From JACVRW01 sp963734025 (GTDB lineage: Bacteria; Actinomycetota; Thermoleophilia; Solirubrobacterales; Thermoleophilaceae): a stretch of 64,000 nucleotides of DNA. A program made the translations under genes and the position numbers. How positions within the stretch are numbered: position 1 is the stretch's first letter; each line of letters starts with the position of its first letter. Of the stretch, positions 1 to 8,862 are shown one piece after another. The stretch covers positions 27,680 to 91,679 of the forward strand of contig CAVTFR010000007.1 of the NCBI GenBank assembly GCA_963734025.1, read 5' to 3'. The notes beneath the pieces are model-generated. The model saw only the letters and a program-made list of their open reading frames with translations, was not told where the DNA came from and made no database searches.

Positions 1-2104
1 CGTCGCGCGGACCGCTTCCCAGGGAGTCCAGCATCGGTGCCAAGCGGGCGTTCAGCTCGTGGACGTCGAGCAGCGTCGTGCGGGCGGCGGCGAGCTCGAT
101 GGCGAGCGGCAGCCCGTCGAGGTGGCGGCAGATCTCCGCGACGGCGCCGGCGTTGTCGTCGGTCAGTTCGAAGCCTCGGTCGTGGCGGCGGGCGCGCTCG
201 ACGAACAGTGCGCCGGCCGCGGCTTGCGCGACGGCACCCGGGTCGGCCTCTGCTGGGAGTGCTAGTGGGGCGACGGCGTAGCGCTGCTCGGCTTGCAGTC
301 TCAGCGCCTCGCGGCTGGTCGCGATCACGGCCAGCCCCGGAGCGGCGGCCAACAGGTCGCTGATCAGCGGTGCCGCAGCTAGCAGGTGCTCGAAGTTATC
401 CAGCACCAGCAGCAGGTGCTTCGGGGCGAGGAAACGCTCGACCGCACGCTCGAGGGTCTCCCCCTCGAGTGGTGTGACGCCCAACTCTTGTGCGATCGCG
501 CTCGCAACATGCTCGGCACTCGCGGTCGCGGCGAGCGAAACGAACCAGGCGCCATCCCGATACTCGCCCTCAAGCAACCGCGCCACCTCGAGCGCCAGCC
601 GCGTCTTCCCCACCCCGCCCGCCCCAGTAAGCGTGACCAGACGGGTCTCGTCGCGACGCAACAGCATCGCGATGGCGGAGCGGTCCGCCTCGCGACCGAT
701 GGTGCGTGACAGCGGCGCGGGCAGGCCAGCGAACATGGTGCGCGGCGCGTCGAGCGCCGACTCGCCAGCCAGACCGGGCTGGGGGCTCGCGCGCAGCTCG
801 AACACGTTCTCCGGGCGCGATAGGCCGCGCAGCTCCTGGCGGCCGAGCTCGACCAGCGCGGTCTCCGGGGGCAGGCGGTCGTGGACGATCTCCGCGGTCG
901 CCTGGGACATCACGGTGGCGCCGCCGCGCGCCACGCTCCTCAACCTGGCGGCGCGGTTCAGCGCCGGGCCGAAGTAGTCGCCGTCGCGCTCATACGCCTC
1001 GCCGGTGTGCAGCGCCACCCGCACGCGCAGGTCGAGCCCGCCGGGCCACGCGGCGCCCTGGAGCGTCCGCTGGAGCACCACCGCGCAGCGCACGGCGTCG
1101 GAGGCGCGCCGGAACACCGTCAGCGTCGCGTCGCCCTCACCCTTCGCCTTCAGCAGCCACCCGCCGTGATCGTTCGCGCTCTTCGCGATCAGCTCGTCGT
1201 GCAGCTCGAGCGCAGCCGCCATCGCCTCGGCATCCGCCTCCCAGAGGCCCGACGAGCCCTCGATGTCGGTCAGCAGGAAGGTGACCACCCCCGTTGGCAG
1301 ATCGCCGCCATCGCGGACGCCGTCGCCGACCCCGGGTGGAGCCGACGGCGCCGCGAGCCCCGGGTCCTGCGCGAGCACGGCCCGCTCCAGTTCCCGCAGA
1401 CGCTCGCCGGGCTCGATCCCCAGCTCCTCGACCAGGGTCCGGCGCGCGTCCTGGTAGGCCTGGAGCGCATCGGCCTGGCGCTCACAGCGGTACAGCGCCA
1501 GCATCAACTGGGCACGCAGGCGCTCGCGATAGGGATGCTCGCCGATCAGCGCCTCGAGCCGCCCGACCAGCTCGCCGTGGCGCCCGAGCGCCAGCTTGGC
1601 CTCGCCCAGGTCCTCCAGCGCGGCCAGCCGCAGATCGTCCAAGCGGGCCGCCTCGCGCTGGACGAACGGCTCGTTTGCGAGGTTCGCAAGGGGCGCGCCA
1701 CGCCACAGCGCGAGGGCCGCCTCGAACGCCGCGGCGGCGCGATTCGGGTCGCCTGCCGCGAGCTCACTCCTGCCCTCGGCGACCAAGCGCTCGAAGCGGA
1801 GCGCGTCGAGCCGCTCGGGATCGAGCGTCAGCTCGTAGCCGTGCTCGCGGGTGACGATCACGCCGTCCGCGCCGTTGCCGACGCCGAGCGCCTTTCGCAG
1901 ACGAGAGACGTGTACCTGCACCGTCTTGGCCGCCGTCGCAGGCGGAGACTCTCCCCACAGCTCGTCGATCAGCCGCTCGATCGAGACCGTCTCGTTGGCG
2001 TGCACAAGCAGCAGCGCCAGCAGCGCCCGTCGCTTGCTCCCCGCCAGCGCCACGTCGCGACCCTCATCGAGGGCCTCCAACGGACCGAGGATGCGGAAGT
2101 CCAT
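1..2104 (-). CDS. BTAD/SARP-type regulator fused to class III cyclase domain and P-loop ATPase (partial)
   Basis: Cytoplasmic signalling regulator whose C-terminus lies beyond base 1. From the ATG at 2104 it begins MDFRILGPLEAL and reads as an OmpR-like winged helix (~1-95, with LIDELWGESPP), a helical BTAD domain (~100-245, ending LGIEPGERLRELE), a cyclase homology domain (~275-440, with VTFLLTDIEGSSGLWE and KGEGDATLTVF) and an NB-ARC-like ATPase (LTGAGGVGKTRLALEVA, then LLVLDNFEHLL). The family couples DNA binding to an ATP-dependent sensor module; TPR-like C-terminal repeats would be expected outside the window. Whether the cyclase domain is active cannot be told: the first metal Asp (TDIEGS) is present. 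No partner gene is adjacent, and the target is unknown. The domain calls are strong. Confidence 0.9.
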   Translation of the reverse strand, partial: MDFRILGPLEALDEGRDVALAGSKRRALLALLLVHANETVSIERLIDELWGESPPATAAKTVQVHVSRLRKALGVGNGADGVIVTREHGYELTLDPERLDALRFERLVAEGRSELAAGDPNRAAAAFEAALALWRGAPLANLANEPFVQREAARLDDLRLAALEDLGEAKLALGRHGELVGRLEALIGEHPYRERLRAQLMLALYRCERQADALQAYQDARRTLVEELGIEPGERLRELERAVLAQDPGLAAPSAPPGVGDGVRDGGDLPTGVVTFLLTDIEGSSGLWEADAEAMAAALELHDELIAKSANDHGGWLLKAKGEGDATLTVFRRASDAVRCAVVLQRTLQGAAWPGGLDLRVRVALHTGEAYERDGDYFGPALNRAARLRSVARGGATVMSQATAEIVHDRLPPETALVELGRQELRGLSRPENVFELRASPQPGLAGESALDAPRTMFAGLPAPLSRTIGREADRSAIAMLLRRDETRLVTLTGAGGVGKTRLALEVARLLEGEYRDGAWFVSLAATASAEHVASAIAQELGVTPLEGETLERAVERFLAPKHLLLVLDNFEHLLAAAPLISDLLAAAPGLAVIATSREALRLQAEQRYAVAPLALPAEADPGAVAQAAAGALFVERARRHDRGFELTDDNAGAVAEICRHLDGLPLAIELAAARTTLLDVHELNARLAPMLDSLGSGPRD

Positions 2105-2788
2105 CAAAGCGAGCGACCGGGGCCGGTTGAAGCCAACGTACCGGACACCCGCGCGGGCGCCAAGCCAAGTCGCATCCCTGTCACAGCCGCGTCGCCGCGC
2201 CGCAACAACGGCCCGGCACGATCACCCCCACGCCGAACCCCCCACCCGACAGGCGAGCCGCGGCCGTCGCCGCCGGCGAGACTTCGCGGCACACCGAACG
2301 GGCTGAGTGCGTAGAAGAGTCCGCCGGCCAGCAGAGTGTCGCTCGCCCATTGAAAGCGAGCGTCTCGGCGGAGGTGCGAACGACGCTCGCTGCGGACGAG
2401 CACCAAGCGCCCTGGACCGGCCTCCTCTGACGCCTGCTCCGCCACGGCGAAGCAGGTGTCTGCGCGAGGTCGATCGGCGCTCTCGGAGGTCGTCCAAAGC
2501 GATGACGAGCCGACCTCGTCCAGTGCTCCCGCGGCTGAGAGGCTGGTCGCCCCGCGCGCGCCACTGCGCCTTCCGTGACCTGTCGTCGTCGCCGGCGCCG
2601 TCGTTATTCGCGGTTCGGCGCTGGAATGCGTGACGATTGCCCCAAACTTTTGCGCGTCTCTCCTTTGGGGTAGACGAGCGGTAGGCACGAGCCTTCACTA
2701 GCAACGTGCGCGCTCTGCCTCTCGACCTACGCCGGTCCCCTCGCTACCTGCGGGGTCCCCGCCGGCGACTACCCCCAAGGAGTTTCTG
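2105..2788. other. Non-coding stretch with an inverted repeat
   Basis: No convincing gene is seen in this 684-base stretch; the open frames on both strands are Arg/Ser-rich and lack domain character. It contains AGCGAGCGTC (2355-2364) facing GACGCTCGCT (2382-2391), and the 20-mer at 2382-2401 recurs inverted at 12737-12756. A GGGGTA string at 2667-2672 after a T-run could be the -10 of a SigB-type stress promoter for the genes from 2789, but the -35 match is poor. Confidence 0.5.
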
Positions 2789-3127
2789 ATGGCAGCAACA
2801 GACGTTACCCGCGGCAGCGTGCGCGCGGATGGAAATGGATCGTCGGTCGGGAGAGCCGCTCGCCGGCTCGCGACTGAGACCAAGCAGGCGTTCAGGACGA
2901 CCGAGTTCTGGGCGATGGTCGGCCTCGTCGTGGCCATCCTCGTCAGCGCCGCCGTCATCAATGGCGGCGATAACGGCACGGACGAGTTCATCGCCCGCCA
3001 GGCATGGCTGTATGTCTCGATCCTCGGCGCGGGCTACTTGATCTCGCGCGGACTCGCCAAGTCCGGCAGCAGCGAGCCGTATTCGGACGAGCCGGACAAC
3101 CGTGGTGGTCGCGCCGACGGCGTCTGA
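2789..3127 (+). CDS. Small two-helix membrane protein
   Basis: A 112-residue protein of unknown function. The N-terminal ~45 residues are polar and basic; two hydrophobic segments follow (about WAMVGLVVAILVSAAVI and AWLYVSILGAGYLI), joined by a short acidic loop (NGGDNGTDEF), and the tail is polar. This predicts an integral membrane protein with a cytoplasmic N-terminus. The ATG at 2789 follows AAGGAG (2777-2782) at 6 nt, a good ribosome binding site. It lies 9 bases ahead of another small membrane gene and just upstream of a DUF892 stress-type gene, so a stress or envelope role is possible but unproven. Confidence 0.75.
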   Translation: MAATDVTRGSVRADGNGSSVGRAARRLATETKQAFRTTEFWAMVGLVVAILVSAAVINGGDNGTDEFIARQAWLYVSILGAGYLISRGLAKSGSSEPYSDEPDNRGGRADGV

Positions 3128-3136
3128 CCGCGAACG

Positions 3137-3265
3137 ATGTTCCTCTTCACCAAGCAGCCGGGCAGGCGGACGCAGGTCCGCTTCATGCCCGGCTGCCTGG
3201 TCACGTCGGTGATCCTCTCGATCACGCTGACCATCCTGGTCAACCTGATCATCCGGATCCTCTAG
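3137..3265 (+). CDS. 42-residue single-helix membrane protein
   Basis: Very short gene starting ATG at 3137 and ending TAG at 3263-3265. The product starts MFLFTKQPGRRTQV, a basic stretch, then runs RFMPGCLVTSVILS into a hydrophobic helix ending NLIIRIL. It starts 9 bases after the stop of the preceding gene with no SD of its own, which suggests translational coupling. The positive-inside N-terminus and one helix predict a membrane anchor; I recall similar tiny proteins in actinobacterial genomes but cannot name a family. Function unknown. Confidence 0.55.
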   Translation: MFLFTKQPGRRTQVRFMPGCLVTSVILSITLTILVNLIIRIL

Positions 3266-3308
3266 ACCAATCCTCCGCCGCACAATCGATTCGGAGTTAG
3301 GTGTTTTC

Positions 3309-4334
3309 GTGAGTAAGCAGCAGAAGCAGAAGATCGTGCAGTACCTGAATGAGGCCCACGGCTCGGAGCTGGCGTTGGTGCGCCAGCTGCAAGCGCAGAT
3401 CGCGATGACCCCGAAGGGCAGCTATCGCGACGGGCTCGAGACCCATCTCAACGAGACCCGCCGGCACGGCGAACGCCTCGAGGCGCGGCTGGGCGAGCTG
3501 GGCGAAGGCAACAACCCGCTGCAGGCGGGGCTCGGCGCCATCGAGAGCCTCCTTGGGCAGGCTTTGGCGCTGACCAAGACCCCGCTCGATCTGGTGCGGG
3601 GAAGCGGTGGCGAGGAGAAGGTGCTCAAGAACGCCAAGGACTCGTGCGCCGCCGAGGCGCTGGAGATCGCCACCTACACCGCGATCGCCCGGCTCGCACG
3701 CATCGCCGGCGACACCAAGACCGAGCGCCTTGCCAACTCGCTGATGGCTGACGAACAGCGGATGCTGGACCGGCTGTCCAAGGAGATACCGCGCCTGACC
3801 GACGCGATGGCGCGGGCGGAGTTCGACGGTGAGGGCTCCTACGAAATGACCGAGACCGGGGCCGCGGACGCCGTGCGCAAGGTGGGCGGCGCGGCCAAGC
3901 GCAGCGTGCGCCGGGGCGCCGGACGGGCCAAGCGGACAAGCCGCCAGGCCCGCAAGGTGCCGGGAGTTGCGCGCGCCGAAGGGACCGTGAAGGGAGCCGT
4001 GGCCTCGGAGTCGGACCTGGCCATCGCGAACTACGATTCGCTCAGCGCGGACGAGGTTCAGGAGAAGCTCTCCGAGCTCTCGCAGATCGACCTTGCCAAG
4101 GTCAAGGCGTACGAGCGCAAGAACCAGAGCCGCTCCACGGTCACCGCCAGGATCGACTCCCTGCAGGGCGACGAGCCGTGGGCCGGCTATGACGAGCTGA
4201 ACGTCAACGAAGTGCAGGCCGTGCTTTCCGAGGGCGACGATCAGCGGCGCAAGGATGTGCGCGCCTACGAGCGCAGGCACAAGGCCCGCGCCGGAGTGAT
4301 CCAGGCTACGGAGACCGAGCTCAGCAACGCGTAG
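3309..4334 (+). CDS. DUF892 (YciE-type) ferritin-like protein with C-terminal tandem repeats
   Basis: 341 residues from a GTG start, preceded by GGAG about 12 bases upstream. Residues ~1-165 form the four-helix ferritin-like DUF892 domain seen in stress-induced YciE proteins (QYLNEAHGSELALVRQLQ; ADEQRMLDRLSKEIPRL). A basic Lys/Arg/Ala linker (~185-235) leads to two tandem repeats of about 45 residues, beginning YDSLSADEVQEKLSELSQ and YDELNVNEVQAVLSEGDD, each ending in a KAYERKN/RAYERRH-type helix. Such repeats recur in actinobacterial DUF892 proteins. The basic linker could bind nucleic acid or membrane lipid. No metal-site assignment is attempted. A strong hairpin follows the stop codon. Confidence 0.85.
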   Translation: MSKQQKQKIVQYLNEAHGSELALVRQLQAQIAMTPKGSYRDGLETHLNETRRHGERLEARLGELGEGNNPLQAGLGAIESLLGQALALTKTPLDLVRGSGGEEKVLKNAKDSCAAEALEIATYTAIARLARIAGDTKTERLANSLMADEQRMLDRLSKEIPRLTDAMARAEFDGEGSYEMTETGAADAVRKVGGAAKRSVRRGAGRAKRTSRQARKVPGVARAEGTVKGAVASESDLAIANYDSLSADEVQEKLSELSQIDLAKVKAYERKNQSRSTVTARIDSLQGDEPWAGYDELNVNEVQAVLSEGDDQRRKDVRAYERRHKARAGVIQATETELSNA

Positions 4335-4683
4335 CGGCCGCGACGTGAGAGGGCCCGTTCGCGGGCCCTCTCAGTCCGCCGCCGACCGGCGGCGTGCGCG
4401 TCAAGGCTGTGAGCGCCCCCCCGGCCAGCCGACGCGTCAGTCGGTGGCGCGAAAGTGTCGAGCGTGAGCGTTCGTCGGCGGTTTCGAGCGCATCGCCGAT
4501 CAGCCAGAGCATTGGTGGCCAGAGGCCGACGAACAGGGCGCGGCGCTCGGCGTTGCCGCGCTCCTCTTGGTCCACCGTCTTCGCGCGAACCCAGAGGGCG
4601 ATGCAGAGGTAGATCGCCGCCATCGAACCGAGGTGAAAGTGCCACCCGCGGAGGCCGCGGGAGGACAGGGCTTTTGTGAGCAT
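4321..4683 (-). CDS. Small membrane protein, convergent with DUF892 gene
   Basis: 120 residues. The N-terminal two thirds look real: HFHLGSMAAIYLCIALWVRA is a membrane helix, then a polar stretch (KTVDQEERGNAERR), then LFVGLWPPMLWLIGDAL, a second helix. The last ~45 residues are low-complexity and run through the hairpin at 4346-4373 and 14 bases into the end of the DUF892 gene, so the true C-terminus may have been altered or the reading frame extended. No clear SD precedes the ATG at 4683. Function unknown; the helix pair is the main support. Confidence 0.5.
   Translation of the reverse strand: MLTKALSSRGLRGWHFHLGSMAAIYLCIALWVRAKTVDQEERGNAERRALFVGLWPPMLWLIGDALETADERSRSTLSRHRLTRRLAGGALTALTRTPPVGGGLRGPANGPSHVAAATRC
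4346..4373 (+). terminator. Hairpin terminator with TTCG loop
   Basis: A perfect 12-bp stem (TGAGAGGGCCCG / CGGGCCCTCTCA) closes a TTCG tetraloop, 12 bases after the DUF892 stop. There is no T-tract, common for high-GC actinobacterial terminators. It is symmetric, so it could also act on the opposite strand. Confidence 0.75.
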
Positions 4684-4752
4684 GGTCGCCGGGTACCCGT
4701 CGAGCGGCTGGACTCACCCCGCCTCACTCAACCTCGCCTTGTCTCACCCTCG

Positions 4753-5697
4753 ATGCCGCGAAAGCAGTCCTACTTCCGCCGTTTGACCACCGCCGCGCGC
4801 TGGCCCGTGGGCTTGACGCTGACGTCGTGGCGGTACATGTGGCGCACCACCCCGCTCTATCGCAGCGAGGAACCGGGCAACTGGGAAGACGACCAGCCGC
4901 CCTCTCTGCCCGGCATAGTCAGCCACGACGAGATCCAGCGGGTGAAGGACGGAGCCGGGCCCCTGTTTCACCGCCGGTACCGTGCCGAGATCCGCAACTC
5001 CCGGGTCTCTCCCGAGCAGCTCATAGACCGATTGACGGCTGACCCGGACAGCGCCGCGCCAAGCGAGTTCGCCACCTTCAAGAAGCTCATCGGTCCGGAG
5101 GGAGAGATGCACCCGGGCGACGAGTACGTCGTGCGCATGCCCGGTCCATGGGATGGGCCCGTGCGTGTGGTCGCGCGCGACTCGACCTCGTTCCGGTTCG
5201 CCACCCTGGCCGGCCACCTGGAGGCCGGCCAGATCGAGTTCAGCGCCACCGATGGCGCCGGTCGACTGGTGTTCTCGATCGAGTCGTGGGCGCGCAGCGG
5301 CGATCGACTCTCCGACCTGCTCTATGACCGCCTGCGCATGTCGAAGGAAATCCAGTTCCACATGTGGACGTCTTTTCTCGAGCGCGTCATCGATCTCTCC
5401 GGCGGGTGCGGCTGCGCGTCGATACCCGGGTACGCTTGGCGACCGCAGACGGGCGTCACGTGCCGGGTGCGCATGCTGTGGAAACGGGGCAACTCCAGTC
5501 GACCAAGCTGCCGGTCGGCGTCCCGAGCGATAGCGTCCGGGCTGGTGCCGGCGCGGGCCGCGGGTGGGGCTTCAGTGCCAGGCGAGAGGCGTACTCCCGT
5601 TAGCCGTCATCGCCGTCGTCGGCCTTCGATCTCGCCCGCTGGTAAAGAGCGGAGGTCGGCAACGCTGGCGGTTGACACGGGCGCTGGCTCGCTCTGA
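4753..5697 (+). CDS. DUF1990-like protein with an atypical C-terminal tail
   Basis: Begins MPRKQSYFRRLTTAARWPVG at the ATG 4753; no SD is visible. Residues ~110-215 resemble the DUF1990 fold (MHPGDEYVVRMPGPWDGPVRVV; GQIEFSATDGAGRLVFSIES; MSKEIQFHMWTSFLERVIDLSGG). In this family the protein normally stops near that last motif. Here the frame runs on for ~95 Arg/Ser/Pro-rich residues with no family character. A different frame stays open over 5364-5603, so a frameshift near 5400 or loss of the original stop is possible. The function of DUF1990 proteins is not established. Confidence 0.65.
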   Translation: MPRKQSYFRRLTTAARWPVGLTLTSWRYMWRTTPLYRSEEPGNWEDDQPPSLPGIVSHDEIQRVKDGAGPLFHRRYRAEIRNSRVSPEQLIDRLTADPDSAAPSEFATFKKLIGPEGEMHPGDEYVVRMPGPWDGPVRVVARDSTSFRFATLAGHLEAGQIEFSATDGAGRLVFSIESWARSGDRLSDLLYDRLRMSKEIQFHMWTSFLERVIDLSGGCGCASIPGYAWRPQTGVTCRVRMLWKRGNSSRPSCRSASRAIASGLVPARAAGGASVPGERRTPVSRHRRRRPSISPAGKERRSATLAVDTGAGSL

Positions 5698-5710
5698 AGG
5701 GTGCGCGTAT

Positions 5711-6499
5711 TCAGTGCTGTTCCTCTCGGGGGGCTTGGTCCTGCGCCGGCCGAGGCGGAGTCGGGGCGGCGGGTCGTCTCGAGCTCCGGCGCGCCGCCAC
5801 GACGATCAGCACGATTCCGCCGGCCATGAGCAGGAGGCCCGCCGCGAGCAGGCCGATCCCGACGCCCAAGAACCAGCCGACGTTCGCGGCCACGTCGGCA
5901 TCGAGCACCACGCGCCGCGCGCCGTCGGCGTTCATGGCTACGACCGACCAGCGTCCACCCTCGACCTCCCAGCTGACCACCTGGCGTCCCGGCCCCTCCG
6001 ACGAGGCGACCCAGAACTGTTCCTCGGAGGGTGGTCGCCGCGGCGCGCCGCCCCGGCTCGTTAGGTAGCTGGGTGGGTCATCGGACAGGTCTTCGACCTC
6101 CGCATGGCCCACACCGCGCAGGTACGCGTCGACCTCCCGCTCGGGACCGATCCCGAGAAAGACTGCGGCGCCGCCCGGGCGCTCGGCCCTGATGCGGACG
6201 CGCCCGAGCACGTCCTTGGGGACGAAGTCGACCGGATCGCTTCCGAGGTCGATGTCCTCCACCGTCAACGCGTGGGTGGGGGTGGTCAGACGCTCTGTGT
6301 CCGAGGTGTAGTAGCCGTCGTCGTCGCGGGCAAACGCCTGAGTGAGCACAAGCCCCAGGCCAGCGAGCAGCAGGGCCAAGCCGATGAGCGCGGCGAGGCT
6401 GCCGAACACCACGGCCACCACGCGGCCCGCGCTCCAGCCGGGCTTCTCGCCGGCGGGAGGAGGATCCGCGCTGGTGGGAGGAGTTGCCGGCGTGTTCAT
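5711..6499 (-). CDS. Two-helix membrane protein paired with MMPL transporter
   Basis: 262 residues. A Pro-rich cytoplasmic N-terminus is followed by a membrane helix (VVAVVFGSLAALIGLALLLAG), a ~140-residue extracytoplasmic domain and a second helix (FLGVGIGLLAAGLLLMAGG), then a Pro/Arg-rich tail. The extracytoplasmic part contains PVDFVPKDVLGRVRIRAERP and a segment ending VEGGRWSVVAMNADGARRV, a beta-rich layout. It lies 59 bases downstream of the MMPL gene in the same direction, so it is probably co-transcribed and may be an accessory to that transporter. Similar proteins occur widely in actinobacteria without known function. Confidence 0.75.
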   Translation of the reverse strand: MNTPATPPTSADPPPAGEKPGWSAGRVVAVVFGSLAALIGLALLLAGLGLVLTQAFARDDDGYYTSDTERLTTPTHALTVEDIDLGSDPVDFVPKDVLGRVRIRAERPGGAAVFLGIGPEREVDAYLRGVGHAEVEDLSDDPPSYLTSRGGAPRRPPSEEQFWVASSEGPGRQVVSWEVEGGRWSVVAMNADGARRVVLDADVAANVGWFLGVGIGLLAAGLLLMAGGIVLIVVAARRSSRRPAAPTPPRPAQDQAPREEQH

Positions 6500-6558
6500 C
6501 GCTGTTCCTTCCCGTCGCGCGCGGGCCTAGGCGGGAGTAGGCGTCGGGGTGGCCATCG

Positions 6559-8862
6559 CTAGGCCGATGTGGGTGTGGGCTGCGGCTCCTCGGTGGCCCC
6601 TGGCTCGACGGGCGGGGCGTCGTCGCGCCCGGCCCCGACGTGCGGCAGCCACTCGAGCCAGCTCGGCAGGTACCAGTTCCAGTCGCCGAGTAGCTTCATC
6701 GCCGCCGGCAGCAGCACGCCGCGGACGATCGTCGCGTCGATCAGGACCGCCACGGCCAGCCCGAGGCCGAGCTCCTTGAAGTCGAGGAAGGCCAGGGTGA
6801 CGAAGACCAGGAAGACCCCGACCATGACGAGCGCGGCGCTGGTGACCGTCCCGGCCGTCGTCGAGATCCCTTGCTGAACGGCCTGATCGGTCGACATGCC
6901 GCGGTCACGGAGCTCCTTGACCCGGGACAGGATGAACACGTGGTAGTCCATCGAGAGCCCGAACAGGACCACGAACAGGAACAGCGGCAGCCAGTTCGTG
7001 ACGCCGCCGTTCGAGGTGAAGCCGAGCAGCGACTCCAGGTTGCCCTTCTGGAAGACGAGCACGAGGATGCCGTAGGCGGCTCCGACCGAGAGCAGGTTGA
7101 GGATGATCGTCACGATCGGGATCACGATCGACCGGAAGGTGACCAGCATCAGCAGGAACGCCAGTGCGAACACGAAGGCGAAGATCAGCGGCAGCCTGCT
7201 GTTCAGCTTGTTGGCGAAGTCCTCCGAGCTGGCCGCGTCGCCGGTGACGTTGACGGTCGTCCCCGCGACCGCCCCGACGGTCGCCGGGATGATCTCGTCG
7301 CGCAGCTCGTTCAGTGCGTTGACGGACGGGTCGTCGTTTCCGTTGCCCGGGGTCGGGACGTTGATCTGCGCGACCGTGCCGTCCTCGCTGTAGATGACCT
7401 CGGTTCCGGGCCGGAACGAATCCGAGCCGTTGACCTCGCTGCGCAGCTCGGCGATGCCGGCCGCGACGGGACCGGAGCGCACGTCGTCCGCCTCCACAAC
7501 CACGGTGGCGGTCACGCCCTCGGCCGGGAACACCGCCTTGACCTTGTTGTAGGTCTGGATCACCGGCTCGTCCTGCGGGAACTCGTCAACCCCACTGGTG
7601 ACGATGTTCATCTGAAGCGCCGGAATGGCGAGCGCCACCAAGAGGCCGCCCGCGACGATGATCGACAGGCCGGGACGCCGCATCACGCGGCCGGTGAGCG
7701 CCGTCCAGAAGCGCGACTCGCCCGCCGGCCGGCGGCGACCGAGCAGGGGAACCCGACCCTTCTCGACCCGGTCACCGAGCCACGACAACATCGCCGGCAG
7801 GATCGTCAGCGACGCGAAGACGGCGATCGCGACCACCAGGATCGTGCCTTCGGCGAAGGAGATGAACGCCTTGTCGCCGCTGATGAACATGCCCGCCATC
7901 GCGACGATCACCGTCACGCCCGAGATCAGCACGGCACGCCCCGAGGTAGCGGCGGCCGCCTCCAGCGCGCCGCGCTCGCTGCGCCCGGCGGCGCGCTCCT
8001 CGCGCTCACGCCGGAGGTAGAAGAGCGAGTAGTCCACACCCACCGCCAGCCCGATCAGCAAGACGACCGCCGGGAGATTGCTGTCGGCCGGGAACAGATG
8101 GCTCGTGATCGCGACCAAGCCCAGCGCCGCCATCACGGACGTCAGCCCGATCAACAGCGGCAGACCCGCCGCCACGAGCGAGCCGAAGGTGATGACGAGG
8201 ATGATCAGCGTGACTGGCAGCGACAGCATCCCCGCCTTCCCGAGATCGTCGTTGATGACCTCCTCGATCGCCTTGTTGGCGCTGGCGCCGCCGAATTGCT
8301 CGATCGCGAGATCGGGGTGATCGGCCTGAACGGCGGCGACGGCGGCGATGGTGGGATCGACGCGATCCTCTGCCTCCGTCGAGTCGCCCGCGATCACGAA
8401 GTTGACCAGAGCCGCGTGGCCGTCGGCCGAGACCTCGCCGCCGCCGGTCAGCGGCGACTCGACGTTCTCGACGTACCGCACCTGTGAGAGCCGCCCGGTC
8501 ACGTCCTCAATAGCGGCCTGGAACTCGGGATCCTCGACCGTGAGCTCGTCGCTCTGAACGAAGACCACCTCTTCGACCGGCCTCAGACCGGCGTCCTCGA
8601 GCGCCTGCTCGGCCTCATGGGATTCACCCGAGAACTGATCGATATCGGAGATGTCCTTCTGGCCGACCACGTTCATGCCGACGACGAACGTGACGAGCAC
8701 AAACGCGAACCAGCCGAAGATCGCCTTCTTGCGATGCTGACCGCTCCAGCGAGCCATCCGCGCCGCCAGATTGTGCGCCGGCGGAGGCGGTGGGGCGGCG
8801 CCGCTTCCCGACGCATGAGGGCGGTCCGACTCTGGGTCGCGCTGGATGATGCGACTCTTCAT
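6559..8862 (-). CDS. MMPL/RND-family transporter
   Basis: 767 residues from the ATG at 8862 (SD GAGAGG upstream). It has the duplicated RND layout: helix 1 after SGQHRKKAIFGWFAFVLV, a first extracytoplasmic domain, a six-helix bundle with GLAVGVDYSLFYLRR (the GxxxDY motif of MMPL helix 4), then a second half with FGLSMDYHVFILSRVKE. MMPL proteins export lipids or hydrophobic compounds by proton motive force. The family's Asp-Tyr pairs in both halves are intact, so it should be functional. The substrate is unknown. It heads an operon with the two-helix protein at 5711-6499. Confidence 0.93.
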   Translation of the reverse strand: MKSRIIQRDPESDRPHASGSGAAPPPPPAHNLAARMARWSGQHRKKAIFGWFAFVLVTFVVGMNVVGQKDISDIDQFSGESHEAEQALEDAGLRPVEEVVFVQSDELTVEDPEFQAAIEDVTGRLSQVRYVENVESPLTGGGEVSADGHAALVNFVIAGDSTEAEDRVDPTIAAVAAVQADHPDLAIEQFGGASANKAIEEVINDDLGKAGMLSLPVTLIILVITFGSLVAAGLPLLIGLTSVMAALGLVAITSHLFPADSNLPAVVLLIGLAVGVDYSLFYLRREREERAAGRSERGALEAAAATSGRAVLISGVTVIVAMAGMFISGDKAFISFAEGTILVVAIAVFASLTILPAMLSWLGDRVEKGRVPLLGRRRPAGESRFWTALTGRVMRRPGLSIIVAGGLLVALAIPALQMNIVTSGVDEFPQDEPVIQTYNKVKAVFPAEGVTATVVVEADDVRSGPVAAGIAELRSEVNGSDSFRPGTEVIYSEDGTVAQINVPTPGNGNDDPSVNALNELRDEIIPATVGAVAGTTVNVTGDAASSEDFANKLNSRLPLIFAFVFALAFLLMLVTFRSIVIPIVTIILNLLSVGAAYGILVLVFQKGNLESLLGFTSNGGVTNWLPLFLFVVLFGLSMDYHVFILSRVKELRDRGMSTDQAVQQGISTTAGTVTSAALVMVGVFLVFVTLAFLDFKELGLGLAVAVLIDATIVRGVLLPAAMKLLGDWNWYLPSWLEWLPHVGAGRDDAPPVEPGATEEPQPTPTSA

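Noticed and set aside
6871..8487. 538-codon open frame antisense to the MMPL gene
   Set aside because: Asp/Arg/His/Gln-rich shadow; MMPL motifs are clear on the minus strand.
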